From NCBI GenBank assembly GCA_013399875.1, contig VXAZ01009309.1, forward strand, positions 3,654,396 to 3,718,395: a stretch of DNA of 64,000 nucleotides, read 5' to 3'. The notes beneath the pieces were generated by a model, which saw only the letters and a program-made list of their open reading frames with translations, made no database searches and was not told where the DNA came from. The stretch comes from Gymnorhina tibicen (taxonomy: Eukaryota; Chordata; Aves; Passeriformes; Artamidae). Below are positions 45,701 to 57,897 of the stretch, piece by piece. The translations under genes were made by a program, and so were the position numbers. Position 1 is the first letter of the stretch; every line of letters begins with the position of its first letter.

Positions 45701-47250
45701 CCGAAGTCCGAAAAACAAGCTCTGCGCTCGCACGAGGCAGCCCAAGCTTTGCTAAGCCCTTGTTATAACATTGTTTTTTCCTTGCTTCTCATCCTGGGCT
45801 CGGCTCCGTGAGAATTGCTTTGACATCTCCCTGGGCAGCAAGGAGGATGTTTATTGCAGTACCAGAGGCCAGGCATTGAAACCAAAATGAATGGGCCAAG
45901 CAGAGAACCTCCATCGTTCATCCTTCCGAGCAAGGATACAGTGACAAATTGCCAGACCATGACGTTTGACCTGGACAAGTAATAAAAAGCTAAAATTGGT
46001 TGGGTTTTTTTAAAGCATAGCCCTTCAATATTTTCTGCACGTGGTTCGGGCAACCTTGGAGAAAAACTCAACAGCAACCACAACACAGACAGCTCAGTAT
46101 TAAGTGATTTGATGTAATAATTAAATAATAATTAAATAATAATAGTCTTAAGTAGACTCTTTAAAGATAAACTATGGGGTTTTTTCCCCTCACCTTCATT
46201 TCTTGTGATCACAGTGAGTGCTTTTCCTTTCGGATCTCTGCACAGGCTTTTGAACTGCATGCAAAGTGTGCTGGAATTGCTGGCGGTGACCAGTTTATTT
46301 GGGGAGCAATTAATGAAATGCAACTGTTTCCCTGTGCATAGATTAAAGGAGTGCTACCAGCGATACCATCTTAAAGAGAGCAGATGTGCTATAAAAACAC
46401 TGATTATTCTCATCAGTTGAGAGGGACAGGAAAGTGTCGATAGGCTGGAACTGCTGATGAGAGAAATTCAGTTAGTTCTTGGGAATGAGTTTCACTGCCA
46501 GGGAAATGAATGCTGCAGGACAGAAGTCACACTCCCAGCTGGACGGGGGCCTGCAGAAGGGTCCTTGCTGCCCGAGGAGTCTGACAGCTTGGGTGACAAG
46601 AGCCAAGGATGGTGGCAGGGGATGAGGCAGAGATGGCAGAGCCTCCTGAGGCACACTGAGCATCCTCTGTGCCCAGGGAAGCTCTGCAGGGAGCCCGGGG
46701 ATCAGGGACTGCGGAGCTCGGGGAGAGCTGGGGCAGTCTGTGCTCCCCTGCCACCCCAGCCTGGGGCTTGGGGACAACCTCCACGTGTCCTGTGGTGGTG
46801 CTTCTGCAGGTTGCCCACCTGCCAGAGGGGTAATGCCCCTCCAGGATTCAGGTGTTGTCCCAAGGTTTGCTTTTTGCAGCTCTGAGGGGTCATCACAACC
46901 CCAGCATTAAGGAAATCTTGTAAATCACCGCTGGTGAAAATCACTTTGGGGAAAAGCTGTGCATGAGGGCTCTAAGCTGAGCTTGTGCTGGAATGGGAAT
47001 TGATTTGGGAAGAGGAGAGACATTCCCTCTTCTGTTAGTGAAACCAGAAACAGCTGAAACCCCAGCACAGCTCCTGAAAAACGGAGCAGGGAACAAACTC
47101 GTGGCACCTGTAAAACACCCTGGGGGCCGTGTGGGATCAAACAGGGGGTGCTGTGGGGTTTGTCTTGGCTTTCTCCCTGCGCTGGGGATGGGGATTCTTT
47201 TTCTGTGCCAGCACTGGGGGTGAAGCTGTCTTGTCCAAACCAGCGTCCCC
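42787..47250. other. Intergenic DNA, part 2
   Basis: No gene is recognised. The only notable content is AT-rich complex sequence at about 45960-46430, listed separately as a candidate regulatory element. An AATAAA near 42177, just outside this stretch, has no supporting exon. Confidence 0.55.
46080..46430. promoter_or_regulatory. Candidate conserved noncoding element upstream of the CpG island
   Basis: About 350 bp of low-GC, non-repetitive sequence. It runs from GATTTGATGTAATAATTAAA through GGAGCAATTAATGAAATGCA to GCTATAAAAACACTGATTA. It contrasts sharply with GC-rich flanks, as deeply conserved enhancers in birds often do. A 71-codon frame (46205-46420) crosses it but resembles no known protein. 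Confidence 0.4.
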
Positions 47251-47261
47251 TGGCTCCGTCG

Positions 47262-47480
47262 TGGGCGACACGGCTCTGTAAGGGGGTGATGTGGCAATAG
47301 AAGGGGTGACCCCGCTCTATTTGGGGGGTGATCCGGGTGTAGAGGGGTGACCCGGCTCTGTAGGGTGGTGGTTGGGCTATAGAGGGGGTGACCCGGCTCT
47401 GTAGGGGGGTGGTTGGGCTATAGAGGGGGTGACCCGGCTCTGTAGGGGGGTGGTCCGGCTCCGTGGGGGGATGGCCCCTC
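47262..47480. repeat. About 41-bp minisatellite at the edge of a CpG island
   Basis: Repeated GTGACCCGGCTCTGTAGGG and GGTGGTTGGGCTATAGAGGG half-units of about 20 bp form units of about 41 bp, in roughly five copies. They lie directly upstream of the CpG island. Confidence 0.88.
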
Positions 47481-48250
47481 TCTCTCCGGCTCTGTGAGGA
47501 GTCGCCCATCTCCCAGCGCCGCTCTCCCCCTCCTGGATACCCAAAGCAGCCCCGCATCCCCAGGCGGGGACCCTGCGGCCGCATCCCGAAGCGGGAGGGG
47601 GGGGAGCAGCCCCGCATCCCTCCCGTGGCGCCGCATCCNGGCGGGAGCGGCCCCCGCAGAGCCGCCGGCCCGGCCATGTGCCGACAGGGGTGGCTGCTGC
47701 CGGCTGCCTGCTCCGCGCCCGCCGCTGCCGCCCGCCTCCTCAGCCTCGTTCCTGCCGCTTATTTTTAATTTTTCGATCGTTATTTCATTTTTAATAATTT
47801 TTTTTTTTTTACGCCGTTTATTTCGGTATTGATGCTCTCCGAGCGGGAGACTTCGGGAGACGCGGTCCTCACCTGAGCGAGCCGGCCCCATTCCCCCGTT
47901 TGAAGGTAAGCGGAGCGGGAGGAGGCACCGGCGCGGGGGCTCTGGGGGACTCCCCCCCCCGGGCTCTGCCGGGCCCCTTCTCCCCGTCTTTCCCAGCGCT
48001 GGGGTCTCTCGCGGTGTTTTTCCCCTGTTTGCTTCGCTCCCGCCCCCGCCGCCCGCTTCCCGGTGCATCCGAAACTGCCTGGGATCGCTGCTCCAGGGGA
48101 ACCGGCAGCGAATCCCGCATCCCGGGGGATGCCTGCAAGGAGGGCAGCGGGCAGAGGGTAGCTCCGGCTGCCGGGAGTGGGGCTGGGATGGGATTTGGAA
48201 GGGGGGAGACGGGGCGAGGAGGGACATGGAGAACTGCACGGCATCCGCTT
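47440..48250 (+). promoter_or_regulatory. CpG island, probable promoter and first noncoding exon of FAM163B
   Basis: A dense CpG region with GC-box-like GGCGGG runs. A 75-bp AT-rich core (47758-47832) contains TTTTTCGATCG. A strong plus-strand donor, TTTGAAG|GTAAGC, lies at 47905/47906. In human, FAM163B lies next to DBH in divergent orientation with a 5' noncoding exon, so this island, 10 kb upstream of DBH and with a plus-strand donor, is the best candidate for that promoter. No FAM163B coding exon (a short N-terminal membrane segment would be expected) was found before base 64000. A minus-strand donor, CTCAG|GTGAGG, at 47873/47872 also allows divergent transcription. One N sits at 47639. 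Confidence 0.5.
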
Positions 48251-51200
48251 TCCCACTGCCTGCCCAGAGGGACCGGGCAAGTCCCGCCACCTCAGACCTG
48301 CGTGGGAAACACTGGGGGGCTCCAGGCTTGGCTTTCCCTCATCCTACAGCATCTTCAGCTCCAAAGCCTAGGAGGGATGTCGTGAAAGCAACTCTCAGGG
48401 ACGGAGTGGGAAAGCTGCCCCCATCCCATGCCTTTCCTGGGTGTGCAGGTCGTGTCCTTCTCTGCCCCAGGGACACCTCGGTGCCCTTTGCACACTCAGG
48501 GTGGGACTGGGACCGGCCTCTCGTCATTGTCTGGGCATCTCACTTGGAGCCATGTGATTCGTTTTGTTGCCATCTCATGTGCTGGCCCCAAAGGACATCA
48601 GAACCCCCCAATTCATCCCAATGAGTTTGTAGGACCACCCCAGTCCTGCATTAGGCAGCAAACCATCCCATTAGCTCACGCTCAGCAAAGCAGTGGTGAC
48701 GGAGAGGGATCCAGAGCGGAACGCGAGCGAGGTGATGGCACAGTCACCTGTGGGTTGTTTTTGTCACTCTGAATCCAGCAGCCATCAAGCTCTGTGCTCT
48801 CAGAGCCACATGGATGCTGTTCAGCACATTAAAGGTAGCCTGAGGGCTCGGGGGGGTGCTGTGGGAGGGAGAGAGAAATCCCCCAAGGGAAGATGGCTTT
48901 TCATTTCCCCATATCGACCGCTTTCAGACAGGATTATTTATATTTGACATAACAGATCACCAAACTTGGGAGGTAGTGGGGGTGTGCTCACACTCATTAA
49001 GGTAGACAGTTTTCTGGCAGAATTAATTAAAGGTAAGAGAAGACGGCACTTTGAGGTTCAACAGATTGTCTTCCAGCCTGAAAGGAGCAGCGAAATCAGC
49101 ATAAAACCTAGATGGGAAAACTCTGCACTTCAGTCTGTCATGATGCATGGCTGTCATTTTAGGGAACCTGGCGGGTTATCCCGATTTTTAGAGTGCAGAT
49201 GGTGCTCCTGGGCGACTTCATTTGAGCAAAAGTACCCGGTAGGATGGGTTTTTTAGTCATCCCATCTTGTCCTCGCCGAGGAAGCATCTCAATCACAGCG
49301 CTGTGAGGGAAAGTAGTTGACATGAATTGTGCATGAAGCGAGTGCCTGAACTATCCCACACCTGTGCCGAGGCTCCTGCCCCGTTGCAAGGGCTTGTGAG
49401 TAACTGGAGGTTGTTTGCAGTCTCTGTGGTTGATGTTCTTCTCACCTGAAACGAGCAGAGAGGTGCATTAGGGGCTGTCAGTCGGTGAAAAGAGATTTTA
49501 AACACTTTGAAGACAGTGCAGCTGTAATTAGAAGTGTAACCTCCTTCCTCTGCGTGTCAGGATTTCTGTGCAGAACGGTGACAGGACCTCTCAAGGAACG
49601 GTGCTGGTGCTCAGGAGAGATAAAGAACTTCAACAAAATCCCCTGCAAAGCCACTGATGTTGATTTATCACCCCGCAGTACATTGGTTCTGGTTCAGAAA
49701 GGATGTGGGGATTTGAGGGGAAGGAAGGAAGCAGCATTTGTTCCTTTCTGGTTTGTTGCCAGCGGGCACAGATTACAAACATGGGCAGCTCTGAAATACC
49801 TGTGCCTGCCTGGGCACAATGAGTGGCAGAACATCACCAGCACTGGGGTTCCTGGCTGTGCCCTCACCGTGTCCATCTCTGCTTTCCAGCAGAGCCTGGT
49901 AGGTGGGTCTGGCTGGCACATCTCCTGATCCTTTTTGAATCTGTGGCAGTCCCTAAACCCTCGTGGAGGTGGCACGAGAGTCAAGCCTGAAGGTTTGGTC
50001 TCAGGGGCTTTGCTCTCTGAGGAGAACGTGTTCAGCAGTGGGTAAGGGACATGGTCACTGCCCGTGGTTTGTTGACCCAGGCCTTTCTAAAAGTTTCCCA
50101 CTCTGAAGCTGAAGAACACCCCTGGACCCTAGAGCCATTCCTGAGCACCCCTTTAGGATCTTTCAAAGTTTTGCTGGGTGCCACATTCAAAGAGATAAAG
50201 GTGCTCAATTCCCTCGGGCATTCGTGGGCAGCCCAGAGAGAGCCAACCATCCTCGCAGCCTGGAAGGGTCCGTGCCACTGACCTTTGGGAGCTCAGGACG
50301 TGTCCTCACTGCCCAGCACGTGGGGCGAGGAGGGGTTTTGCCGCTGGCCAAGCTCCAGGGGACTTGCCTGACTCAGCCGTTTCCCTCTGGCTGCGCGGTG
50401 TAAGAGGCAGGGATGGCTGGGTCCCTTCTCACTCGGCCTGTTCTGGTACCTGTCTGCCGTGTTGTCATGGATATGGGTAAGGACATGGCCAGGGAAGAGG
50501 TGCTGCATGCTGGCAGGGCTCCCGCAGCCTCGGCTGGTGATGCAACTTGTGACATTGAAGAGGTGCAGGGGAGGGAGGGAGCAGAGGTGGCAGCTGTTGG
50601 GGCTGAACTTGCAGCTCATTCCCCGTCTAATCTGCGTTTTCTCCCAGGTCACTGTGCGTTATCTCCTTCTCTCCTTGTGATCTCTTACGGTGGGATTGGC
50701 TCCCCCTTTGCCTGAGCAAAAGCAGCCTTTATCCCAGCAGTGCAGATGGGCAGGGGGATGGCAGGTTGGGTGATGGACTCTGACCCTCTCCAGACCTTCC
50801 AGTTGCATTCAGCTCACAGCCAGGACCAGCCCAGGCAGGACTGGGACCTCAGGAACCTGCGAGAGCAGCCCTGGGCAGAGGGCAGCTGGAAAGGTTGGGG
50901 AACAAAATTAAAGGTCAGAATAACATTTCGAAATATCCCTGGACCTCTTTGTCCCCGGAAAGGTTAATAACAGCCAGGACCCATTAACAGCAGCTCAGGG
51001 CAGCAGCAGGAGGAGCAGGCTCTGTGGAGATGCGGCTCTCACGGTGTCAGAGGCAGCACTGAGCGGGGACAGGACTTGATTTAGGCCAGAATCACAACGA
51101 TGATGGTTTCACCCCATCCTACTTGTCCACGAGTGCTGATTTCTCTCTGGAGCTGAGGGTCAGCAGGGACGGCGTTGGGCCCAGCACCTCCCTCAGCATG

Positions 51201-54200
51201 AACTCCCCTTGGCAGGACAAGCAGGGGAGACAGGACATGAGCCAGGGGCTGGCGAGTTCTGTTCCCCTCTTGCCTCAGACAGAGTTTTCTCCTGCTCGCT
51301 GAACAATCACCTGTGATGGCTCAGAGCTGGCGTTTGACTCCACTCCCACAAGATGAGCTGAGACATCACCAGGGCAGCTCAGCCCCTGCTCACCATCTCC
51401 AGTGCTTCTCCCCCATCTCCCTCCTGCGGGACAAAAGCCACCTGCAGCCACAGACCCCACGGCGTGGGTGCTGTGAGTGTGCTGAGCCTCTCTGGGCAGC
51501 AACGCTGATGTTTTTCCCGAGCTGGAAACTGGAAAACATGTGCCATTGTCCACCTGGCCAGGAGCTGAAGGAGGGAGAGGTGCAGCTCCTACACGGGGCT
51601 GAGTTGAAGGTACACGCGGCTCTGCTGCCCTGGGAAATAACTCTCTGCTCCACAGCTTTCATCGAGGAGATGGAAACTTGTCATATTCTTTTTGCAACAA
51701 TATCTGACATTATCCAAGCAATTTGCCTTTGGTGTGTTTCCAGAAATAGTTAGGCCTACGGTAGGCAGGGGTGACATCTGGATGCATTACTGTTGAGTTC
51801 AGAAACATTCAGTAAACAAGACAGGATCTATTGTTTAAAGGTTATTTCAAAAGGCTCCCAGCGACTTCTCTGGCTGTGCCATGGTGAAAGCTTTAATGGC
51901 GCTCTGGTAATTGTCTTTTCTGAAGGGCGCTTCAGAGGGAAGTTACCAAAAACCCAAAAGTCTCAGCCCGTCCTCGCCAGGTGAGGGACCTGACCCAACC
52001 TGAAAATGGGAGGGGGGTTGCTCTTTGCCTCAGTGCTGGTGGGATCAAACCTGGGAGATGGCTGAAGGAAGAGCGGGCTGGGGGCACAGATGGGGGGTGC
52101 AGGGGAGCTCACCAGCAGTTCAGCGACAAAAAAAGGTCTCAGATCAGCATAATAGGGCAGCAGGATCCACATCAGCGGGGAGGGCGAGACAAAGAGCCCT
52201 CCCCGAGGCAGTGAGGAGAAAATAAATGTCATTAGCCACGGATAAAGCAGCCGCCTCTGAGCACCTGAGCCGAGGGCGGGCGGCTCGGCAGGGAGAGGGG
52301 GCTGGCGGGGGCTGCCACGCTCCGAGGGCTCAGCGAGGCCACAGCGGGAGCCACTCGGAGCCCACGCCTCTGTTCAGCACGTCCCAGAGCAGAGAACAAC
52401 GCTTCTATTAAGAGAAAAAAAAAGGAAAAGGAGGGCAGGTGAGCTCCTGGCAGGAGCCAAGTGCCAGCCGCCCTGCCCTCCCCTCGCCCAGGTGCCAGGG
52501 ATGCTGCTCACGCGGGGGAAGGGACGAGCTGTGGCCCTGCTGTCACTCGCGCATCTGCACCTGCTCTCCTCGGCCCCAGGGCAGGCAGAATTAATGCTCA
52601 CTGATCATTTCCTGCCCCTCAGAGAGGAAATCGTGTCGTGGGGTCCCGCATCTTCCTGTTTCGCCAGTGGTTTGCTCTGAGGGGGGGGAGTGGGGGTGAG
52701 CGAGTTCCAGGGGTGCCCTGGAGCCAACCCGAGGGCTCTGCCTGTGGCAGGACCATCCTGTCCCGCTGGCTCCAGCTCTGCTCTGCCTCACCTGGTGCTG
52801 CCGTGAGGCTGTGTCGGTGCTGCAGGGCCTCGGTGCTGGGGGACAGCTGGTGGGAGCCCTTGGGAGCTGCTCAGCACCCGGCCCGCTGCCCATCCCTGCC
52901 TTTTTCCCTTCTGCTCACCCGCTGCTGCTCCAGCCCTGCCCTCCTGCTCCACAGCCCCGTCCTCTTCGTCCTCCCTTTCCAAGATAACAATCACGAAATC
53001 TTTAGGTGGTGAGATAACCATCGGGAACTGCCTGAAGAAAGGGCTTTGGTGGAAAAGCCTTTTTTTTTTTCCTTTGAATTGCTACTGAAGTCCAGCTTAG
53101 GCTCTTCCAAGGCTGAGCTGGTTGGCCTCTCCTGGGGAGGGGATAAAGGAGATGATCTCGCTCAGCGGGGGACGGAGCCCTGTGCCCCACCGGCTTTAGG
53201 TCTGGCTTTGAGCCGTGGCTTTGCTCTAGGTACGAGTTCATCACGGGCTCTGAGCCGCAGAAGCTCATAAGCTCATTACATCGGGGGAGTTGCGAGTCGT
53301 GAGCAGGCCTCACAGCTGGGATTTCCTTCCCTTCTGCTGGAGGGGACTCACAGAAAACCAGGAGGAAAAGTCCTGTGTGGTTTCATTTTTCCCCGTGCGG
53401 AGCTGCCCCTTGTTCCTGGGCTGCCTGAAAGGGCTGGACCACGATGGACACGGGTGGCCTCTTGCCTTGTCCCCACGGAGCTGGCACCAGGCAAAGCCAG
53501 CTCCTCTCTTTACTCAGTTTGGGATTAAAGGGGGAAATACATCAGTTTAAATGCCAGAAAAGTATAAACGCTGCCAGGGGGAGAGAAAGCCCCAGATTGT
53601 TGGGTGATGTGGCTGCTTTGAAACCCTCCGGGGATCACCTCAGCCTGGTGATGGATTCCTCGTCCCCCCGGCCTCTCCCCAGCTCGGGTCGCTACAGATT
53701 GAACAGGATCAAGATGCCTTGAGGTTCACAGATTGTCAGACTGGCACCGATCAGAGCAGGGAGACGCCGTGGACTTTGTTGTAAAAAATGACACAGAGGC
53801 TCCATGGAGGCTGGAGTTTGCTGTGATGCTGCGGGAGCGTGCCGGGAGCGAGGGGGATTTCACAGGGAAGCGCCAGACGAGTCCCCGGAGCGGCTGCAAA
53901 AATCACAGCTCTGCTAAAGCATCACTCACAGGCACGGCTTCCTGCGAGAAAAATAACTTACCTAGAGATAGCTTTGCTCATTTCTGTTCCAAATATTCCA
54001 CCTTCGCTCCTCTGGGGTGTTTGGGTTTCTCTCCCCGGGAATGCTGTGGTATTTTCCGAGGTGACCGGCAGGGACAGTGCAATCCCGGCACAGAGCTCCT
54101 CTTTGGAAACCCGCGTCTGCTTCCCGATTTAGGCAGAGGGTGCTGCTCGGGCTCTGCCGTGCGATTTGCATCTGGATTCCCCCCGCGCTCCCGGTGTGGA

Positions 54201-55120
54201 TTCGGGCTTAGATCCACCACGGATCTTCCTGCCTGAGCTTTTTGGCAAACCATTAACTCTCTCCTTTACGTGCTGCCGGCCTTCTCGGCGAGGCGGCAGC
54301 GTGTGCGGGGAGGCTCCCCGAGTTCCTGCATCATCCCCGCAGGCAGCATCATCCTCCTGCCTCCCGCTTTCCCACCCCGGCATCCGCGGAACAGCGGCGT
54401 GCACGATGCCGCTCCTCACTTAACACAACGGGCAGGGCTTACAAGGGAAAACGGAGCTAGAGAGGAAAACAGGAGGCATTTTGTGGCAATCCAAGCTGGT
54501 TCCTGGGGAGGAAACACAGCGAGGAGGCTCAGGCTGGAGGTGTCCCAGCTGCGGGAGGGTGGCTGGGGAGATGCAGGGCCTCGCTGTTGGGGATCTCTCC
54601 CCACCTTCTCCGCGAGCGCAAGCAGGGATTTGCAGGGATGCAGGCTCTCCTGTGGAAGGGAAAGGAGGTGTCTCGGTCTGATTGGTGTTGCCTGCTGGGA
54701 AGCTAAGCCCTGGAAAGATTAGCGGTGGGATCTGGGGAAAAATAGCTCTGCTGAGGGAGTGGGAGTGGAGCTGGGAGGGGAAGGATAACGAGCGCTGATT
54801 TGCGTTTGTTGTTAGGAAAATTTAGTGGGTTTATTGTTATGTTACACAAAGGAGCAACTGGGGTGATAATTCAAACTCGGGCTGTCCGTGGGCTCCCTGT
54901 GTGACTTTTTCCTTGTGCAAACAGCACCGGGCACGAAGCTGCCGCTGCCTGTGGCTGCAGCTCTGTCAGGAGAGCAGAGCCAGGCCCCCTTCCACAGCCA
55001 AGTGCGTTGAAGTGCTTGAAAGGTGTTTCTCAAAGCCCTCCAGGTGATGTCTCGGATCCAGCTGTCACCAAAGCCATTTTCTGAGTGACTGTGGCAGAGT
55101 TAAGGTGCACCCAGAGCAGG
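48251..55120. other. Probable FAM163B intron or intergenic DNA, part 1
   Basis: No coding exon was recognised. The stretch holds low-complexity pieces, two GC/CpG-rich patches (52230-52400 and 54260-54420) and AT-richer complex sequence at 48900-49330. It reads as intron or intergenic sequence. Confidence 0.5.
48900..49330. promoter_or_regulatory. Candidate conserved noncoding element downstream of the CpG island
   Basis: AT-rich, non-repetitive sequence 1 kb after the CpG island. It includes ACAGGATTATTTATATTTGA, GGCAGAATTAATTAAAGG and GTCATGATGCATGGCTGTCA. Composition and position fit an intronic enhancer. Conservation is untested. Confidence 0.35.
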
Positions 55121-55124
55121 GAAT

Positions 55125-55195
55125 GTGCTCTTGGCTGGGGGTTGGACTCGGTGACCTTTAAAGGTCCCTTCCCACCCAAACCCTTCTGTGATGCC
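55125..55195 (+). mobile_element. CR1 LINE 3' fragment
   Basis: GGTTGGACTCGGTGACCTTT, AAAGGTCCCTTCCCACCCAA and CTTCTGTGATG are typical of a CR1 3' end in plus orientation, about 70 bp long. Confidence 0.82.
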
Positions 55196-55261
55196 AAGGG
55201 CAGCTCGGGTCTGCAGCACTGGCATCACCGAGCTCGCTGGGCTCGGGCAGGAGCTCTCAGG

Positions 55262-55470
55262 ACTCTGCCCTTTGCAGGTGGGCTCCAGGTTGCCCAGAGA
55301 AGCTGTGGCTGCCCCATCCCTGGAAGTGTCCAAGGCTGGGTTGGATGGGGCTTGGAGCACCCTGGGATGGTGGAAGGTGTCCCTGCCCGTGGCAGGGGGT
55401 GGGACTGAGGTGGGATTTAAGGTCCTTTCCAACCCAAAGCAGTCTGGGATTCTGGGATTCTGGGAGCCCC
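55262..55470 (+). mobile_element. CR1 LINE fragment
   Basis: GTTGCCCAGAGAAGCTGTGG, TGGAAGTGTCCAAGGCTGGG, GAGCACCCTGGGATGGTGGA and the terminal (GATTCTGG)n octamer: a complete CR1 3' end, 5'-truncated, in the same orientation as the copy just upstream. Confidence 0.92.
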
Positions 55471-55549
55471 TGTGGCCAGCACTGGATGTGACATCCCACG
55501 GGCAGGCCCAGCCCCCCAAGATAAAGACAAGCACAGTGAATATTAGAGA

Positions 55550-55930
55550 GTTCCAGATGATTTTTTCCTGATTTGCAACACTTCAGCTTTGCTGTTTTCT
55601 CGAGAGTTATTCCTGATTCTCACAGAAGCTCGTGGGAGCAGGTTCAGCCCACAGAAAGCGGAGTTCTCTTGGTTGCACCTCTTCTCCCTTGTGTTTCTGG
55701 CATCACATCTTTGTTTATGTTGTACTTTCAAAGAAAACAACACAGGTTACAGGAAACACGGAACAGTGATACCGATTTCGGAGAAAACAACCCTGATCTT
55801 ACCTGTTTTCTGGATACCTTTATAAATACCACGTATATTGTTGAATGTTGAAATTGGCAGGCAAAGGGTTGGTCTTTAAAACAGTCTGGCTCGATTGGTA
55901 GTAAATATAAAGTGTGAAGATCACTGGGCT
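55550..55930. promoter_or_regulatory. Candidate noncoding element, AT-rich
   Basis: A non-repetitive AT-richer stretch (CTTTATAAATACCACG, TGTTGAATGTTGAAATTGGC, GTAGTAAATATAAAGTG) between CR1 copies. Enhancer character is only inferred from composition. Confidence 0.22.
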
Positions 55931-56582
55931 GTGGCAGAACTGTTGCCTGCGGAGGACTGGAGTTGCTCAGCCCCAGGGATGCATAACTGAGGCACGCGCT
56001 GCTGCTGGAGTTTCGCTCGAAAAGAGAAGATTCCCAGCTCTGCCAGGCCCTGAAATGAAAAGGGCTTTGTTTGTTCGGGCTGTTAACATCACCTCGAATG
56101 TCACAGGCTTGTGCAGTTCTGTGATAATCCCAGAAAAACCGACCAGAAGCAGCACTGAAGCACCCTGGGCTCCCAGCAGACATTCCTGGGCTCCCACACG
56201 CTCCATTCTCTCCCATATCAAGGCCAGGAGCAGTGGCAGCCAGGTTGGAGGGTGGTTTTTAACCAGACCTGTGGTTTGGGACAGCACTGAATGTGTTCCT
56301 GATTCCCAGAGGAGATTTCTGGTCTGTTGAACATTCCAAAGGGGCATCTCCTGCAGGAACAGCTGCATCACGTATTTTGAGGGCTCTTCTGTGCCCAGGG
56401 GCACTGGGCAGGGAAGACACTCACATTTTTACAGGTCTGGGTTTTGTAAGGCTCAAACTTCAGCTCTCTGTCTGGTTTCCATTGAGGCAGGATGGGAATG
56501 AATCCTCCATGGGGGAGGTGGTGCCTGGAGAGCTCAGAAAATCGGCATCAGTTCAGTGAAGGTTTTGCTAATTTGGTTCTGG

Positions 56583-56660
56583 GCTCCCAGTTCAGCCCAG
56601 TTCAGCCCAGAAAATCAGCAAAGTTTTGCTAATTCGGTTCTGGGCTCCCAGTCCAGCACA
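56583..56660. repeat. Short local duplication (CAGTTCAGCC and TTTTGCTAATTNGGTTCTGGGCTCCCAG)
   Basis: A TTCAGCCCAG unit is repeated three times. The flanking TTTGCTAATTTGGTTCTGGG is repeated as TTTGCTAATTCGGTTCTGGG about 65 bp later. Confidence 0.8.
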
Positions 56661-57743
56661 TGAACTCTGTTATTTACCAGCAGAACATTCCTGCTTCCCC
56701 AGGAGTCCCAGCAGACGTGTTCGGGCGAGGTGAACTCGCTGTGCAAGGGAAGGAAGCTGAAATCCAGCTGGGATTTGGAGGTGCTGTGTGAGCCTCCTCC
56801 TGCTTTCCAGGATGGGTGGAGGCATTGCTGAGGGCTCATCCCTGGGGGGTTCGGGGCCCTGACCCCTCCCAGGGCTGCGGTGGGTGCTTCAGAAAGGCTC
56901 GGGGTGGGTTCAGAGCACCGGTCTGAGGCTTGGCTTTCCAATTTTGTGGTCCTCTGAGGTGCTGCCGGTCAGGCACCGTGCAAGCAAGGAAGGGAGGAGC
57001 TGCAGCCCGCTCAGGAGGTGCCAGCACTGAGCAGAAGCTTCTGACCACATCCGTCCTTCTCGCCTCGCCCGCCTCAGCTCCCCGCGTTTCGGTGCCCGTG
57101 GCAGCGTTTCTCTGGCTGCTGGGCACGGCAAGGAGGTGGCAGGCGAGGCTCGGGAGCCTTTGCCTCGCTCTCAAGGGCCTCCCCAGCACCAAGGAGTCAT
57201 TTCAAAGGCAGGGCTGGTGTCGTCCCGGTGCTGACGAGAGGCAAGAAGATCCCTCACACGTGTTCTGCTTTCGGGAAGATGCTGTCCCTGAGAACAGTCG
57301 ATATCTCAAACATTTGATCCCGGCAGTTCCCAGCCCACACGGGCTCAAGCTGAGAAATTTGTGTGAAGGTTTTTCCCTGGTTCTGTATTCTCCTAATGAG
57401 GGTTTTCAGCTGAGCTGTGTGAGTTCCTTTATCTTTTCCGCTTTTCCTCTTCATGGTTTGGTTGTCGTGGGGTTGTTGGTTTGTTGGTTTTTTCCCTCTG
57501 AGTTAAATCTTTCCCGCTCTCATCTCCCAGGAAAAGCTGTAACAAAATTAAGGTGAGGAAAAAAGGCAAAATTTACTGGAACTGGCTCATGGTGAGTTGC
57601 TGAGAATCTGAAAATTACCCTCTCAGACGGTCTGTATTAACTCCCCGATGCAGCGATAATAAATCCTTATTAAAGAGGATAACAGAAGGAGATCTCACTG
57701 CCTGTAGGGTGCAAACAATGAGGAAGCCCATCTCCCTCTTGTT

Positions 57744-57897
57744 TGTGATCTCTGGAAGCGTCCAAGGCAAGGCTGGACGGGCCTTGGAGCAACCTGGGAG
57801 AGTGGAAGGTGCTCCCAGCATGGGAGAGGGGTGGAATGAGGTGAATTTTAGGGTCCCTCCAACCCAAACCGGTGTGGAATTCTGTGATTCTGTGAGT
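57744..57897 (+). mobile_element. CR1 LINE fragment
   Basis: GGAAGCGTCCAAGGCAAGGC, CCTTGGAGCAACCTGGGAGA, CCCTCCAACCCAAACCGGTG and the terminal ATTCTGTGATTCTGTG: a 5'-truncated CR1 in plus orientation. Confidence 0.9.

Noticed and set aside
46205..46420. 71-codon plus-strand frame with Cys and Leu (possible small protein)
   Set aside because: It sits in an AT-rich block better explained as noncoding regulatory DNA. There is no known homologue and no flanking splice signals.
47418..48290. 290-codon minus-strand frame across the CpG island
   Set aside because: It runs through the minisatellite, an N and the AT-rich core. Its length reflects CpG content; no conserved domain.
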